Shown: positions 32,260 through 41,514, counted from the first letter of the stretch. The stretch: 64,000 nt of DNA from Chitinophagales bacterium (GCA_017303875.1 JAFLBP010000014.1:100193-164192), one strand, 5' to 3'. Notes: generated from the sequence alone by a model not told the origin. A program made the numbers and translations.

Positions 32260-33702
32260 ATGCACACCCTCGCCAATTTCATCAACGGCCAATACCAGGC
32301 GCCCCGCGCCGGGCGCTACCTCGATAATTATGCCCCCGCCACCGGACAACTGTCGGGAAAAATTCCCGATTCTGACGAACAAGACGTCGCCCTCGCCGTC
32401 GAAGCCGCCAAAAAAGCCTTTCCCGCCTGGGCCGCCATCGCCCCCGAACGCCGCTACGAAATCCTGCGCGGCATCGCCGAAGGCATCGAAGCCCGGCTCG
32501 ACGAGCTGGCCGCCGCCGAGAGCAGCGACTCCGGCAAAACCATTACCACCGCCCGCACCGTAGACATCCCGCGCGCGGCCCTCAATTTCCGCTTTTTCGC
32601 CACCGCACTCCTGCATTTCGCCGCCGAAAGCCATTACCGCGCCGGCGAATCGCTGAGTTATACCCTGCGCCAACCCCTCGGCGTGGTGGGCTGCATCTCG
32701 CCCTGGAACCTGCCGCTGTATCTCTTTACCTGGAAAATTGCGCCCGCGCTGGCCGCCGGCAACTGCGTCGTCGCTAAACCCTCGGAGGTGACGCCCCTGA
32801 CGGCCTACCTGCTCGGCGACATCTGCAACGCCGCCGGACTGCCGCCCGGCGTGCTCAATATCCTGCACGGCAATGGCCCCGGCGCCGGACAAGCCATTGT
32901 GCAGCACCCCGAAATCAAGGCCATTTCCTTTACCGGCAGCACCCGCGCCGGCGCGGAAATCGCCCGTGTCGCAGCACCCATGTTCAAAAAACTGAGCTTA
33001 GAATTAGGCGGCAAAAACCCGAACCTCATTTTCGCCGACTGCGATTATGAAAAAATGCTGGATACCACGGTGCGGTCTTCGTTCAATAATCAGGGACAAA
33101 TCTGCCTCTGCGGCTCGCGCGTATACGTGGAGCACAGCCTGTACGAGCGCTTCCGCGGGGATTTTGTAGCGGCCGTCCAGCAACTCAAACAAGGCGATCC
33201 GGCCAATCCGGAGCACCGCCTCGGTGCCGTGGTGTCGAAAATGCATTTTGATAAAGTGCTGTCGTACATACAACTGGCGCAGGAAGAAGGCGGCAAAGTG
33301 CTTTGCGGCGGACAGGCGCTGCAACTGCCCGGCGAGCTGGCGGGCGGCTGGTATATTGCGCCGACGGTAATTGAGGGCTTGCCTGCCAATTGCCGTACCA
33401 ATCAGGAAGAAATTTTCGGCCCGGTCGTCACCATTCAGCCCTTCGACAGCGAAGCGGAGGCCTTAGCCTTAGCCAACAGCACCGAATACGGCCTCAGCGC
33501 AACGGTTTGGACCAACAACCTGCGCCGCGCCCAGTTTTTAAGCGAAAACCTGCAAGCCGGCATCGTGTGGGTGAACACCTGGATGCTGCGCGACCTGCGC
33601 ACGCCTTTTGGCGGGGTCAAAAATTCGGGTGTGGGCCGCGAAGGCGGCTGGGAAGCCATGCGCTTTTTTACGGAAACCAAAAACGTCACGCTCGCCCTTT
33701 GA
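32260..33702 (+). CDS. Aldehyde dehydrogenase, 2-aminomuconic/2-hydroxymuconic semialdehyde type
   Basis: 480 residues; the ATG at 32260 is chosen because it follows the promoter and starts with the usual HTLANFINGQY of the family. The ALDH active site is complete: Cys282 (GQICLCGSR), Glu248 (LELGGKNP), Asn150 (SPWNLPLY) and an NAD-binding FTGSTRAG loop. The closing RDLRTPFGGVKNSGVGREGG is typical of the ALDH8/HMSADH subgroup, which oxidises ring-cleavage semialdehydes, for example in the kynurenine route. No other pathway genes are adjacent, so the physiological substrate is not settled. Confidence 0.88.
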   Translation: MHTLANFINGQYQAPRAGRYLDNYAPATGQLSGKIPDSDEQDVALAVEAAKKAFPAWAAIAPERRYEILRGIAEGIEARLDELAAAESSDSGKTITTARTVDIPRAALNFRFFATALLHFAAESHYRAGESLSYTLRQPLGVVGCISPWNLPLYLFTWKIAPALAAGNCVVAKPSEVTPLTAYLLGDICNAAGLPPGVLNILHGNGPGAGQAIVQHPEIKAISFTGSTRAGAEIARVAAPMFKKLSLELGGKNPNLIFADCDYEKMLDTTVRSSFNNQGQICLCGSRVYVEHSLYERFRGDFVAAVQQLKQGDPANPEHRLGAVVSKMHFDKVLSYIQLAQEEGGKVLCGGQALQLPGELAGGWYIAPTVIEGLPANCRTNQEEIFGPVVTIQPFDSEAEALALANSTEYGLSATVWTNNLRRAQFLSENLQAGIVWVNTWMLRDLRTPFGGVKNSGVGREGGWEAMRFFTETKNVTLAL

Positions 33703-33754
33703 TAATTCTCTGAAAAATATTCAGGGATATTTGGAAAATTCGGACAGCTTGCCT

Positions 33755-33762
33755 TACCTTTG
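33755..33762 (+). promoter_or_regulatory. TAnnTTTG promoter for rplY
   Basis: TACCTTTG, 43 bp upstream of the ATG at 33806. Confidence 0.6.
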
Positions 33763-33805
33763 CGGGCGCTTTTTGAAAAAGTATCACTTTTTAGTAGATA
33801 ACACA

Positions 33806-34372
33806 ATGGAAATCATTGCATTACAGGGCCATCGTAAAGAAGGATCCGGAAAAGAATCAGCAAGAAAAGTTCGCAACAACGGCCAGGTGCCTGCGATCAT
33901 GTATAAAAGTGGCGGCGGCGAAGCAATCGCCTTCACCCTGAACGCGCCTGATCTGCGCGATCTGATCTACACGCCTAAGTTCAAAATGGCGGCGATCACA
34001 CTGGATGGCAAAACACACAAAGCCATCGTTAAAGATATTCAGTTTCACCCGGTTACGGATGCGGTAATGCACATTGACTTCCTGGAACTCGTTCCGGGTG
34101 TTAAGTTCAAAGCAACTGTTCCGATCCGTTTTGTTGGCCAGGCGCCGGGCGTAAAAGCCGGTGGCAAATTCCTGGCTCAGATTCGTCAGGTGCGCATTCT
34201 CACCACTCCGGAAACGGCTGTGGATGAAGTAACGGCCGACATTTCTGCGCTGGAACTGGGTTCTACCCTCCGCGTTCGCGACATCGCAACGCAGGAAGGC
34301 GTAGTAATCAGCAACGCGCCCGCAGTGCCCATCGCGATCATTGAGATCCCGCGCGCACTCCGCGGCAAATAA
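33806..34372 (+). CDS. rplY: 50S ribosomal protein L25/Ctc
   Basis: 188 residues; start at 33806 (MEIIALQGHRKEGSGKESARKVR), since longer frames overlap the upstream gene and precede the promoter. It has the L25 N-terminal 5S-rRNA-binding domain (RNNGQVPAIMYK) and the C-terminal CTC/TL5 beta domain (FVGQAPGVKAGGKFLAQIRQVRI... VSALELGSTLRVRDI-type). This long form is usual in Bacteroidota. It is followed by an intrinsic terminator at 34403-34438. Confidence 0.95.
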   Translation: MEIIALQGHRKEGSGKESARKVRNNGQVPAIMYKSGGGEAIAFTLNAPDLRDLIYTPKFKMAAITLDGKTHKAIVKDIQFHPVTDAVMHIDFLELVPGVKFKATVPIRFVGQAPGVKAGGKFLAQIRQVRILTTPETAVDEVTADISALELGSTLRVRDIATQEGVVISNAPAVPIAIIEIPRALRGK

Positions 34373-34402
34373 GCAAAGGTTTTTATTCCTACTATATGGC
34401 TA

Positions 34403-34438
34403 CGCGCCATGTCGCAGAGCAATTTGCGGCGTGGCGCG
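34403..34438 (+). terminator. Terminator after rplY
   Basis: CGCGCCA / TGGCGCG stem with an inner GCA/TGC pairing, followed by TTTGTCATTTTA, 30 bp after the rplY stop. Confidence 0.65.
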
Positions 34439-34462
34439 TTTGTCATTTTACGCCGGTAACTA

Positions 34463-34470
34463 TATCTTTG
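34463..34470 (+). promoter_or_regulatory. TAnnTTTG promoter giving a near-leaderless mRNA
   Basis: TATCTTTG ends 5 bp before the ATG at 34476, so transcription should begin at or next to the start codon. Confidence 0.6.
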
Positions 34471-34475
34471 CCAGT

Positions 34476-35603
34476 ATGATACGCTGCCTACGCTTCCTGC
34501 TTTTGCTGCTCCTGCCAATTGGCAGCTTATTGGCACAATCCATTCCGGTTTTGTCCGACAGCGCCCGCATCTCCCTGATGTCGGTTGATCCGGGCGAAGA
34601 GTTGTACACCACTTTCGGACACAGCGCCCTGCGCGTGCGCGACCCCTGGATGGGTATAGATAAATGCTACAATTACGGCACCTTTGATTTCGATCAGCCC
34701 AATTTTTACCTGCGTTTTGTGCAGGGAAAATTGCTGTACATGCTCGATCAGGAAAGCTATCGGCGTTTTGAAAAGGTAAATCTCTATTACAACCGGCCTT
34801 TTCAGGAGCAGGTGCTGCAACTCGATTCCACACAGCGTCAGAAATTGTTTGAGTTGCTGGAAACCAATATCCGGCCCGAAAACCGCAACTACAAATACGA
34901 TTTTTTCTACGACAACTGCGCCACGCGCATCCGCGACATCCTGCAAGCCGCCTGCGGCGCATCGCTGCGTTTTGACACCACGCAATTGCCGCCGGCTACC
35001 ATGCGACAACTCCTGCATCCTTCGCTGGAGTCTATGCCCTGGACGCGTTTCGGCATAGACTTAGTACTTGGCGCAGCCTCCGATGTGCCCGCGCGGCACT
35101 CCGATTATATGTTTCTGCCTGCATACCTGCGCGATATTGTCGGCCGAAGCACCATAGACGGCCGCCCTTTTGCCCCGGTCATGACGCACATGCCGCAGTA
35201 TCAGGTAGAAAAACCGCCCTACGAACCCGGATTCCTCGAGCGGCCCATGCTGATCATGTGCCTGTTGGTGCTACTCGGCGCTTTATGCCGACTGCACCCC
35301 AAAGCCGAGCGGATTTTTAATATCCTGTTTTTCTTGGCCCTTGGCTTGTCGGGCCTGCTCTTTACCCTGCTCTGGTTTGCCACCGACCACGGTGCAACCA
35401 AAATCAACCTGAATATCCTTTGGGCGCTGCCTGTCCATTTGTTTTTCTTCTGGAAAAAAGGGCCGTCCAAGTATTTCCTGTTTAGCGGTGCGCTGGCGGC
35501 TTTGGCAGTATTGCTCTGGTTTTTTATGCCACAGGAAATGCCCTTGCCGGCACTTCCGGTAGCAATACTGGCGGCAGTTTCGGGACTTTGGAAGCGGCGC
35601 TAA
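34476..35603 (+). CDS. DUF4105 (Lnb-type N-terminal) membrane protein
   Basis: 375 residues from the ATG at 34476 (MIRCLRFLLLLLLPIGSLLAQS signal). The DUF4105 core is recognisable: LYTTFGHSALRVRDP, then YNYGTFDFDQPNFYLRFVQGKL, then YDFFYDNCATRIRDIL, i.e. a papain-like arrangement with His52-type and Cys residues ('GHS' and 'DNCATR'). The C-terminal third has about four membrane helices. Family members are periplasmic/membrane proteins of uncertain enzymatic role. The promoter position fixes the start. Confidence 0.85.
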   Translation: MIRCLRFLLLLLLPIGSLLAQSIPVLSDSARISLMSVDPGEELYTTFGHSALRVRDPWMGIDKCYNYGTFDFDQPNFYLRFVQGKLLYMLDQESYRRFEKVNLYYNRPFQEQVLQLDSTQRQKLFELLETNIRPENRNYKYDFFYDNCATRIRDILQAACGASLRFDTTQLPPATMRQLLHPSLESMPWTRFGIDLVLGAASDVPARHSDYMFLPAYLRDIVGRSTIDGRPFAPVMTHMPQYQVEKPPYEPGFLERPMLIMCLLVLLGALCRLHPKAERIFNILFFLALGLSGLLFTLLWFATDHGATKINLNILWALPVHLFFFWKKGPSKYFLFSGALAALAVLLWFFMPQEMPLPALPVAILAAVSGLWKRR

Positions 35604-35701
35604 GCGCTTGTCCAATATAAAATTTGCCACTTGCTGCCCATTTGGCGCTTACCGGACAAACGCAAAACTTTCTGCGCGCGCAGGTGTTTTCCCAAACAAT
35701 T

Positions 35702-36892
35702 ATGAATACTAAAGAACGATTGCTGCTGCTGGTACTGGCGAGTGTGAATTTTACCCACATCATGGATTTTATGATCATGATGCCGCTTGGGCCTGCACTG
35801 ATGGAAAAATTCGGGGCGAGTCCTTCCGAATTTGGCTTTGCGGTTTCCTCTTACAGCATTACTGCCGGGATTACCGGATTTATTTCCGCTTTTTTTGTAG
35901 ACCGCTTCGACCGCAAACGCGTGCTGCTGCTGGCGTATATTGGTTTTGTTATCGGCACGCTGGCCTGTGCGGTAGCGCCGAGTTTTGAGTTGCTGATTGC
36001 CGCCCGTATCCTTGCCGGCTTCTTTGGCGGCATGATCGGCTCGCAGGTTTTGTCAATTATTGGCGATACCTTTGAATACGAGCGCCGGGGCCTGGCAATG
36101 GGCGTATTGATGACCGCTTTTTCGGCCGCTTCAGTGGCGGGCGTACCGACGGGTTTGTGGCTGGCTGCGCGCTTCACGTGGCACACGCCGTTTTGGGTGA
36201 TCGGCGGTCTGGGCATACTGATTACCGGCCTGATTATCTTTTTTGTGCCCAATATGACCCGGCATATTCAAATTGGCGGCGTACGTAAAAATCCGTTACA
36301 GATATTGAAAGAGGTGTTCGCCACGGCCAACCAGCGAATGGCGCTGGCGCTTTCGGTAGTGGCCATGATCGGGCATTTCAGCATTATTCCCTATATCGCG
36401 CCGTATTTGGTGAACAACACGGGCTACCATCAGGACCAGATTTTCCTGATTTACCTTGTTGGCGGTGCATTTACGATTGTGTCGTCGCCCTTAGTAGGTC
36501 GTTTAGCCGACCGGCGGGGCAAGCAATTGGTATTTACCATTTTTGCCCTCTTGTCTATTGTGCCGATATTATTGATTACAAATATGTGGGCAGCGCCGCT
36601 GTGGATTGTACTGGGCGCTGCGGCCCTGTTTTTTGTAGCGGCCAACGGCAGGATAATTCCCATGCAGGCATTGGTATCCAGCGTGGTGCCGCCGCAGCAA
36701 CGCGGCGCATTTATGAGCGTCAATTCTTCCCTGCAACAGCTGGCCTCCGGATTGGCGGCCAATCTCGGCGGCGCCATTATCGTTAACGGGCAGGACGGGC
36801 GCCTGCTGCATTACAACTGGGTCGGGTTTATGTGTATTTTTTTTGTTGTAATGGCGGTTTTGCTGGCCAATAAAGTCCGGGCGATTGGCTAA
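35702..36892 (+). CDS. MFS transporter (DHA1/AraJ-type)
   Basis: 396 residues with 12 predicted helices; start at 35702 (MNTKERLLLLVLASVNFTHIMDFMIMMPLGP). The DHA1 hallmarks are present: the motif near loop 2-3 (FFVDRFDRKRVLLLAY) and 'RGLAMGVLMTAFSAASVAGVPTGLWLA' in helix 5. Members export sugars or drugs by proton antiport; substrate unknown here. Monocistronic by context: 98 bp after the DUF4105 stop and convergent with the nuclease-like gene. Confidence 0.87.
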   Translation: MNTKERLLLLVLASVNFTHIMDFMIMMPLGPALMEKFGASPSEFGFAVSSYSITAGITGFISAFFVDRFDRKRVLLLAYIGFVIGTLACAVAPSFELLIAARILAGFFGGMIGSQVLSIIGDTFEYERRGLAMGVLMTAFSAASVAGVPTGLWLAARFTWHTPFWVIGGLGILITGLIIFFVPNMTRHIQIGGVRKNPLQILKEVFATANQRMALALSVVAMIGHFSIIPYIAPYLVNNTGYHQDQIFLIYLVGGAFTIVSSPLVGRLADRRGKQLVFTIFALLSIVPILLITNMWAAPLWIVLGAAALFFVAANGRIIPMQALVSSVVPPQQRGAFMSVNSSLQQLASGLAANLGGAIIVNGQDGRLLHYNWVGFMCIFFVVMAVLLANKVRAIG

Positions 36893-36967
36893 TTTGTTAA
36901 CCAATAGTGTCCTGCCTAAAACCTAAGTCAGGATATATTTGACGGTAGGCTGTGGTAATTGAAGAAA

Positions 36968-37516
36968 TCAACTAATCCAATCATATTGTCTCATTGCCGC
37001 ATCCCTGGTCAAGACCGTATAGATTTTAATGTCAAATAGTTTAGCATATGATTTAAACTTGGCCTTGTACTCTGAATTAATGCTTGAAATATAAGTTACA
37101 TCAGAGCTAGTCCAGTTGATTATTGATAGCAGCACGATTTGTGTAGCGTTTGTTATCGTAAATGGGCAGCATGCTTGTATGTTGGCAGCATAAGGCTTTA
37201 ATAGTATAAGTGACATGTTCATACATACACTATCAACTGATTTTTTCACCAAGTCTATGATCCTTTTTTTTGAGATACGTTCCTTCATCTCAATTATCGC
37301 CTGAGGCGAAAAGGCTGGATCTGTTTCTTCGCTTAAGCGATTATTACCCCAATTTTTTAACTCAATTAGGTAGAGAGTATCATTACGCTGATCATACCAG
37401 CATACATCCATTTCTTTAAAGTTGTCTTGGATATCTCTGTACCCTTTACAGTTTTCAAACCGGAAATAATTATTGTCAGGAAAATTTAAGGTAATTCCGC
37501 TTTCAGTGATTGGCAT
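36968..37516 (-). CDS. PD-(D/E)XK nuclease-like protein, partner of an AAA ATPase
   Basis: 182 residues. Residues 37-54 carry the restriction-nuclease core: Asp37 (KEMDVCWYD) and Glu52-X-Lys54 (YLIELKNW) on adjacent strands, as in PD-(D/E)XK enzymes. The rest is helical with no recognised domain. It begins 6 bp after the ATPase stop, so the two are one operon. Both genes are clearly more AT-rich than the flanking housekeeping genes, suggesting transfer. Likely a DNA- or RNA-cleaving effector controlled by the ATPase (inference); I do not recognise this exact pair as a named defence system. Confidence 0.65.
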   Translation of the reverse strand: MPITESGITLNFPDNNYFRFENCKGYRDIQDNFKEMDVCWYDQRNDTLYLIELKNWGNNRLSEETDPAFSPQAIIEMKERISKKRIIDLVKKSVDSVCMNMSLILLKPYAANIQACCPFTITNATQIVLLSIINWTSSDVTYISSINSEYKAKFKSYAKLFDIKIYTVLTRDAAMRQYDWIS

Positions 37517-37522
37517 ATTCTT

Positions 37523-38599
37523 TTATATTTTAAAATCTACGGAAATTTCCTGGTCATACATTTTTAGTGTTTCATCAATAATGGAGTTGGATGGTAACAC
37601 ACCATCAATTAAGTTATACATCGAATTTTCAACAAGTTTTCCATTATCACGATTAAGACTCCAACAATTGACATTTAACCTGTCGCGTTTAGCACAAATT
37701 GCCAATTGTTTAACTACAAAATAGCTATGCGATGCAATAAATAATTGAACACCTGCCTTGCTCATTGCAACCAGCATCTCAACCAGTTTTCGAATAGCAT
37801 CTGGGTGCAAAGCTGTTTCTGGTTCATCCATGAAAAGCACAGTGCCCTTACCTAATTGCCTGTTTGTAATTAGTGTTGTTAAAATTCCGATTTTTTTAAT
37901 CCCTTCGGCAGTCTGTTGCATTGAAAACTGTTGGTTTCCTTTTTTAAAGACAAAAGGATGTTCCTTTTGTCCTGTTTGTTCAATTTTGCCATCAAATAGA
38001 TCCTCTAACGACTTATTAACCTGGCTTAACTCATTTGCAACCCTGCCTTTTGTTGTTGGTAAGTCTAATGACTTAATTAAGTCTAAATATGTGTCATCGA
38101 ATCCTATTCCGTAAAAATTATCTCTTATATTACGTATGTCAGTAAATGCAGTTAGAACTTCTTTGGCAGGAATAAATAACGCATTAATAACATTATCCGG
38201 TAAAGGATCTATATGCTCATTACCGGTTAATATGGTTTTTTCAGTTCTTTCTCCGAATGAATAATATATAGGCTGCTTATACTTTCCATTATTGCCGCTA
38301 ATTGTGATGTTTACATCTAAACGATCTTTACTCCCCTTCTGCACTAAATCGCCAAGTCCATTCTTTCTTGGCATAAAAGTATCATAAAGCTTATCCGACA
38401 GCTCTTTCTTATAAGAGGTATCAGTGGTCTTTTTTTTCAAACTATATATCTCAAGTGATTTTACTGTAGCATAGAGTAACTTTAGCAACCCGGTTTTACC
38501 TGTGTCATTTTTTCCAATAATTATATTAATTTCAGGAATGTCTTTTAAGCTCAAGTCAGAATGAGCCATGAAATTTTTTATCGTGATTGAACTTATCAT
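37523..38599 (-). CDS. AAA_15/AAA_21-type SMC-like ATPase
   Basis: 358 residues. Walker A GKNDTGKT (29-36), Q-loop region, ABC-like signature region (MQQTAEGIKKIG, ~228-238), Walker B VLFMDEPETALHP (254-265) and the switch histidine in FIASHS (287-292). This is the compact SMC/ABC ATPase type found in OLD-family and many anti-phage systems (Gabija, Septu, PARIS, retron effectors). It has no Toprim domain. It is the first gene of the two-gene operon with the nuclease-like protein. The start ISSITIKNFMAHSDLSLKDI is standard for the family. Confidence 0.85.
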   Translation of the reverse strand: MISSITIKNFMAHSDLSLKDIPEINIIIGKNDTGKTGLLKLLYATVKSLEIYSLKKKTTDTSYKKELSDKLYDTFMPRKNGLGDLVQKGSKDRLDVNITISGNNGKYKQPIYYSFGERTEKTILTGNEHIDPLPDNVINALFIPAKEVLTAFTDIRNIRDNFYGIGFDDTYLDLIKSLDLPTTKGRVANELSQVNKSLEDLFDGKIEQTGQKEHPFVFKKGNQQFSMQQTAEGIKKIGILTTLITNRQLGKGTVLFMDEPETALHPDAIRKLVEMLVAMSKAGVQLFIASHSYFVVKQLAICAKRDRLNVNCWSLNRDNGKLVENSMYNLIDGVLPSNSIIDETLKMYDQEISVDFKI

Positions 38600-38809
38600 A
38601 TATCAAAAATTGAATGGATTGAAAATGGAAAGATCACTTTCTTTTGATTCTGAACACTTCAAAAGAAAATACTATCCTGACTAATTTTTGCGGCTGCAAT
38701 ATGCGTCCGGTTCATGGGCCTTGCAAAAATAAGCAATATTTTACACCCAATAGCTATTTCCCCTTCAGCATGATTAAAGTTTTATTTAGGACACGAAGTG
38801 ATTTTTCAA

Positions 38810-39841
38810 TCACATCGCCGACGCAAACTGCCGCAAAAAGCGCACATCATTTTCAAACAAAAGCCGGATGTCGCCGATTTCATACAGGCGCAGGGCTTGC
38901 CGTTCGATGCCCATACCGAAAGCAAAGCCGGAGTAACGGGTGGAGTCGATGCCGCAGTTTTCCAGCACCTGCGGGTCTACCATGCCGCAGCCCAGAATTT
39001 CGAGCCAGCCGGTACCCTTGGTGAGGCGGTAATTTTTTTCCGTGTCGGTGCCGAGCCAGATGTCCATTTCTGCCGAAGGTTCGGTGAAAGGGAAAAAGCT
39101 GGGGCGCAGGCGGATGCGCGGCGCACCGAACATTTCCTGTGCGAAATAGAGCAGGGTTTGCTTCAAATCGGCAAAGGACACATTTTCATCAATATATAAA
39201 CCTTCCACCTGGTGGAACTGGCAGTGCGAACGCGTGGAAATGGTTTCGTTGCGGTACACGCGGCCCGGCGCGATGATGCGGATGGGCGGCTGTCGGTTTT
39301 CCATCACGCGCGCCTGCACAGGCGAGGTATGGGTGCGCAGCAGCATTTTGGGCACATCCACGATGTAGAACGTGTCCTGCATGTCGCGGGCGGGGTGATC
39401 TTCCGGCGTATTCATGGCCGAGAAGTTGTGCCAGTCGTCCTCAATTTCGGGGCCGTCGGCTACGCTGAAGCCCATGCGCGAGAAAATATCCACGATGCGG
39501 TTCATGGTGACGGCCACGGGGTGGCGCGAGCCGATGGGCAGGGGTTCGGCGGGTGCGCTGAGGTCGAGTTGGGTAGCGGCGGATAGTTCAGCCTGTGCAT
39601 CCAGCTCGGTTTTGAGCGCCTGGTATTTATCTTCAGCGAGTTGTTTGAGCGTATTCATCAGCTGCCCGTACTCGCGTTTTTGCTCGTTGGGCACCTGTCG
39701 CAAGGCTTCCATGAGGGCCTTTACCGTCCCTTTGGAACCGAGGTATTTGATACGGAAAGATTCAAGCGCCTCAGGGGAATTGGGGGCTTCGGCGGCGATT
39801 TCGGCCATAACAAGCCGTGCAGATTCGAAAACGTCAGTCAC
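38810..39841 (-). CDS. pheS: Phenylalanyl-tRNA synthetase alpha subunit
   Basis: 343 residues, full length. N-terminal coiled-coil arm (residues ~1-90), class II motif 2 (APGRVYRNETISTRSHCQFHQVEGL) and motif 3 (GFAFGMGIERQALRLYEIGDIR) are intact, as is the phenylalanine-pocket TRYSGFAFG region. It charges tRNA-Phe together with PheT, which is not in the window. Its leader contains a perfect palindrome and a TAnnTTTG promoter. Confidence 0.97.
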   Translation of the reverse strand: MTDVFESARLVMAEIAAEAPNSPEALESFRIKYLGSKGTVKALMEALRQVPNEQKREYGQLMNTLKQLAEDKYQALKTELDAQAELSAATQLDLSAPAEPLPIGSRHPVAVTMNRIVDIFSRMGFSVADGPEIEDDWHNFSAMNTPEDHPARDMQDTFYIVDVPKMLLRTHTSPVQARVMENRQPPIRIIAPGRVYRNETISTRSHCQFHQVEGLYIDENVSFADLKQTLLYFAQEMFGAPRIRLRPSFFPFTEPSAEMDIWLGTDTEKNYRLTKGTGWLEILGCGMVDPQVLENCGIDSTRYSGFAFGMGIERQALRLYEIGDIRLLFENDVRFLRQFASAM

Positions 39842-39870
39842 AGGTAACGGTATTATAAAATGGTGGCCGG

Positions 39871-39898
39871 CGCTGGCGCCAGCGAAAACGCAAAGTTA
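39871..39898 (-). promoter_or_regulatory. pheS promoter and leader palindrome
   Basis: TAACTTTG on the minus strand (39891-39898), followed by the 14-nt perfect palindrome CGCTGGCGCCAGCG at 39871-39884, 30 bp before the ATG. The palindrome could be an operator or a leader hairpin. Confidence 0.55.
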
Positions 39899-39938
39899 CA
39901 TGCTTGTTGCGAAAAATCCGTTTCCGAAGCTGGCGGCC

Positions 39939-40622
39939 TTAATTCTTTTTCTTCTCTTTCTTTTTAAAATCGCCATTTTTCCAGGCCTGAATGAATTTAC
40001 CCCAGGCCAGCGGACTGAAAATATTCATAGGCGGCGTCTGGCCGATGTACACGTAGTCGCGGGCTTGCTGGCGCAGGTAAAAGTTGGCGCTTTCCTTGCC
40101 GGAGTAGGGTACGATGAGGTCGTTTTTGCGCGCTTCGGCGAGGTAATCGTTGGCTACATTTTCGGCAGCACGGCGCTGAAGCTCCGGCGTGACGTCCATT
40201 TTCAGGAATTCAATTTTGAAATGCTCGCGGGAGGGCCAGGGGAAAATGACCAATTCGGGGAGGGTAACCGTATCCTGGGGCATGATCTGCACCACAGAAT
40301 AGCGGTCTTGTGTGAGGGTATCGGGGATGCGGATGCTGACAGGTTCAAAGCCCACACAGGTAAAACGCACGCGTTCGCCCTTTTCGGCAACAATAGTAAA
40401 AAAGCCCCGGTAATCGGCGTAGGTGCCGCGGCCGCGATCCGGCAGGGCCACGGTGGCGTAGGGAACGGGAATCAGGCGACCGCCCTCGCTGGTGAGCAGC
40501 ATACCGGAAAACTGAACAAGTTTACTATTTGCCGGAGTATCTTCCGTTTGTGCGGCAAGGCGTGTGGCAAAGGAAAAAAGGCACAAGGCGGTGAAAAGGG
40601 TGATGATATGGCGCATGAGCAT
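39939..40622 (-). CDS. Secreted protein with carboxypeptidase-regulatory-like domain
   Basis: 227 residues (a start at 40616, MRHIITLF, is equally good), with signal peptide ending LAAQ. Residues ~36-120 form a CarboxypepD_reg-like beta-sandwich (FSGMLLTSEGGRLIPVPYATVALPDRGRGTYADYRGFFTIVAEKGERVRFTCVGF shape), the domain that opens many TonB-dependent receptors, but no plug or barrel follows. The C-terminal third is charged and ends in KKKEKKKN. Role unknown. It lies downstream of nothing co-directional and is divergent from the OmpH-like gene. Confidence 0.75.
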   Translation of the reverse strand: MLMRHIITLFTALCLFSFATRLAAQTEDTPANSKLVQFSGMLLTSEGGRLIPVPYATVALPDRGRGTYADYRGFFTIVAEKGERVRFTCVGFEPVSIRIPDTLTQDRYSVVQIMPQDTVTLPELVIFPWPSREHFKIEFLKMDVTPELQRRAAENVANDYLAEARKNDLIVPYSGKESANFYLRQQARDYVYIGQTPPMNIFSPLAWGKFIQAWKNGDFKKKEKKKN

Positions 40623-40805
40623 TTTTGCGAACTATGAATAAACGTGGTGAATGGCATTAATTTCTGCCGAAAGATACGATTAAAACAACGTATCGGAGGG
40701 CATTGTTGTCTGTAAAACAACGACTCTATTAACGCCGGTTTAACAATTACGCTGCTTTTCCGACTTTTACCAAATATTAACGGCCGAATATTGACCTAAA
40801 CGCGT

Positions 40806-40813
40806 TACTTTTG
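40806..40813 (+). promoter_or_regulatory. TAnnTTTG promoter for the OmpH-like gene
   Basis: TACTTTTG, 86 bp upstream of the ATG at 40900. Confidence 0.55.
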
Positions 40814-40899
40814 CGCCTTTAATCGTTGAGAGTAAAGATTCTTTCACCCGACCGGTTGAACAAATATCAACCTTCACACACTAACGCATACGACACACA

Positions 40900-41421
40900 A
40901 TGCTTCGTACCATTAAATTCTGCTTCGCCCTCTGCGGTCTGCTCCTTGCAGCCAACCTTGGCGCACAAACTGCCAGCAAGTATGGCCACACCAATATGGG
41001 CAACCTGCTCGAATTGATGCCCGATACCAAAACGGCTGAAGCGACACTTAAAGTTTATGCCGATACCCTCACTGCCAAGGATGAGATGATGACCAAGGCT
41101 TTTGAGAAAGAGTACATCGATTTCCAGACCAAATACCAAAAAGGTGAACTTACCCCGGTGCAGGCCCAGGAACTCCAGGCTAAATTAGAAAAAGCACAGG
41201 CCGACATTCAGAAATTTGAACAGGAAGCCCAGCAAATGATCGCCGCCAAACGCGACGAACTGCTCACCCCAATCCTCAAACGCGTGAGCGATGCCATCAA
41301 AGCCGTAGCTACTGAAAATCAATACCTCATGATTTTCGACTCCAGCACCGGCCTGATGCTTTTTGCCGCCGACTCGGAAGACGTAACCGCAAAGGTTAAG
41401 CAAAAACTGAACCTCCAATAA
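40900..41421 (+). CDS. OmpH/Skp-family periplasmic chaperone
   Basis: 173 residues with signal peptide (LCGLLLAANLGAQ). The mature protein opens with the family's 'YGHTNMGNLLELMPDTKTAEATL' (usual 'G.V....I...MPE...A...L'), followed by a long amphipathic helical hairpin (residues ~55-120, Q/E/K-rich) and a closing 'YLMIFDSSTGLMLFAADSEDVTAKVKQKL' strand. Skp-like trimers hold unfolded outer-membrane proteins in the periplasm. Bacteroidota often carry several copies. A strong terminator follows. Confidence 0.9.
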   Translation: MLRTIKFCFALCGLLLAANLGAQTASKYGHTNMGNLLELMPDTKTAEATLKVYADTLTAKDEMMTKAFEKEYIDFQTKYQKGELTPVQAQELQAKLEKAQADIQKFEQEAQQMIAAKRDELLTPILKRVSDAIKAVATENQYLMIFDSSTGLMLFAADSEDVTAKVKQKLNLQ

Positions 41422-41450
41422 GCCCTGTCGCACACAGCGCTTAAAAAAAA

Positions 41451-41490
41451 GCCCCGGCAACCATGCGGTTTCCGGGGCTTTCGTATTTTT
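41451..41490 (+). terminator. Terminator after the OmpH-like gene
   Basis: GCCCCGG / CCGGGGC stem with a 14-nt loop, preceded by A8 and followed by TTTCGTATTTTT, so it may work in both directions. The mscL promoter element (TATTTTTG, 41484-41491) overlaps its tail. Confidence 0.8.
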
Positions 41491-41491
41491 G
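41484..41491 (+). promoter_or_regulatory. TAnnTTTG promoter for mscL
   Basis: TATTTTTG, 23 bp before the ATG at 41515. Confidence 0.55.
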
Positions 41492-41514
41492 TTCAAATTA
41501 AACATTAAAGCACT

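Noticed and set aside
32189..32563. 124-codon frame starting at the duplicated ATGGCC
   Set aside because: Overlaps the aldehyde dehydrogenase out of frame and is proline-rich; it bears no resemblance to the Roco protein after the start codon.
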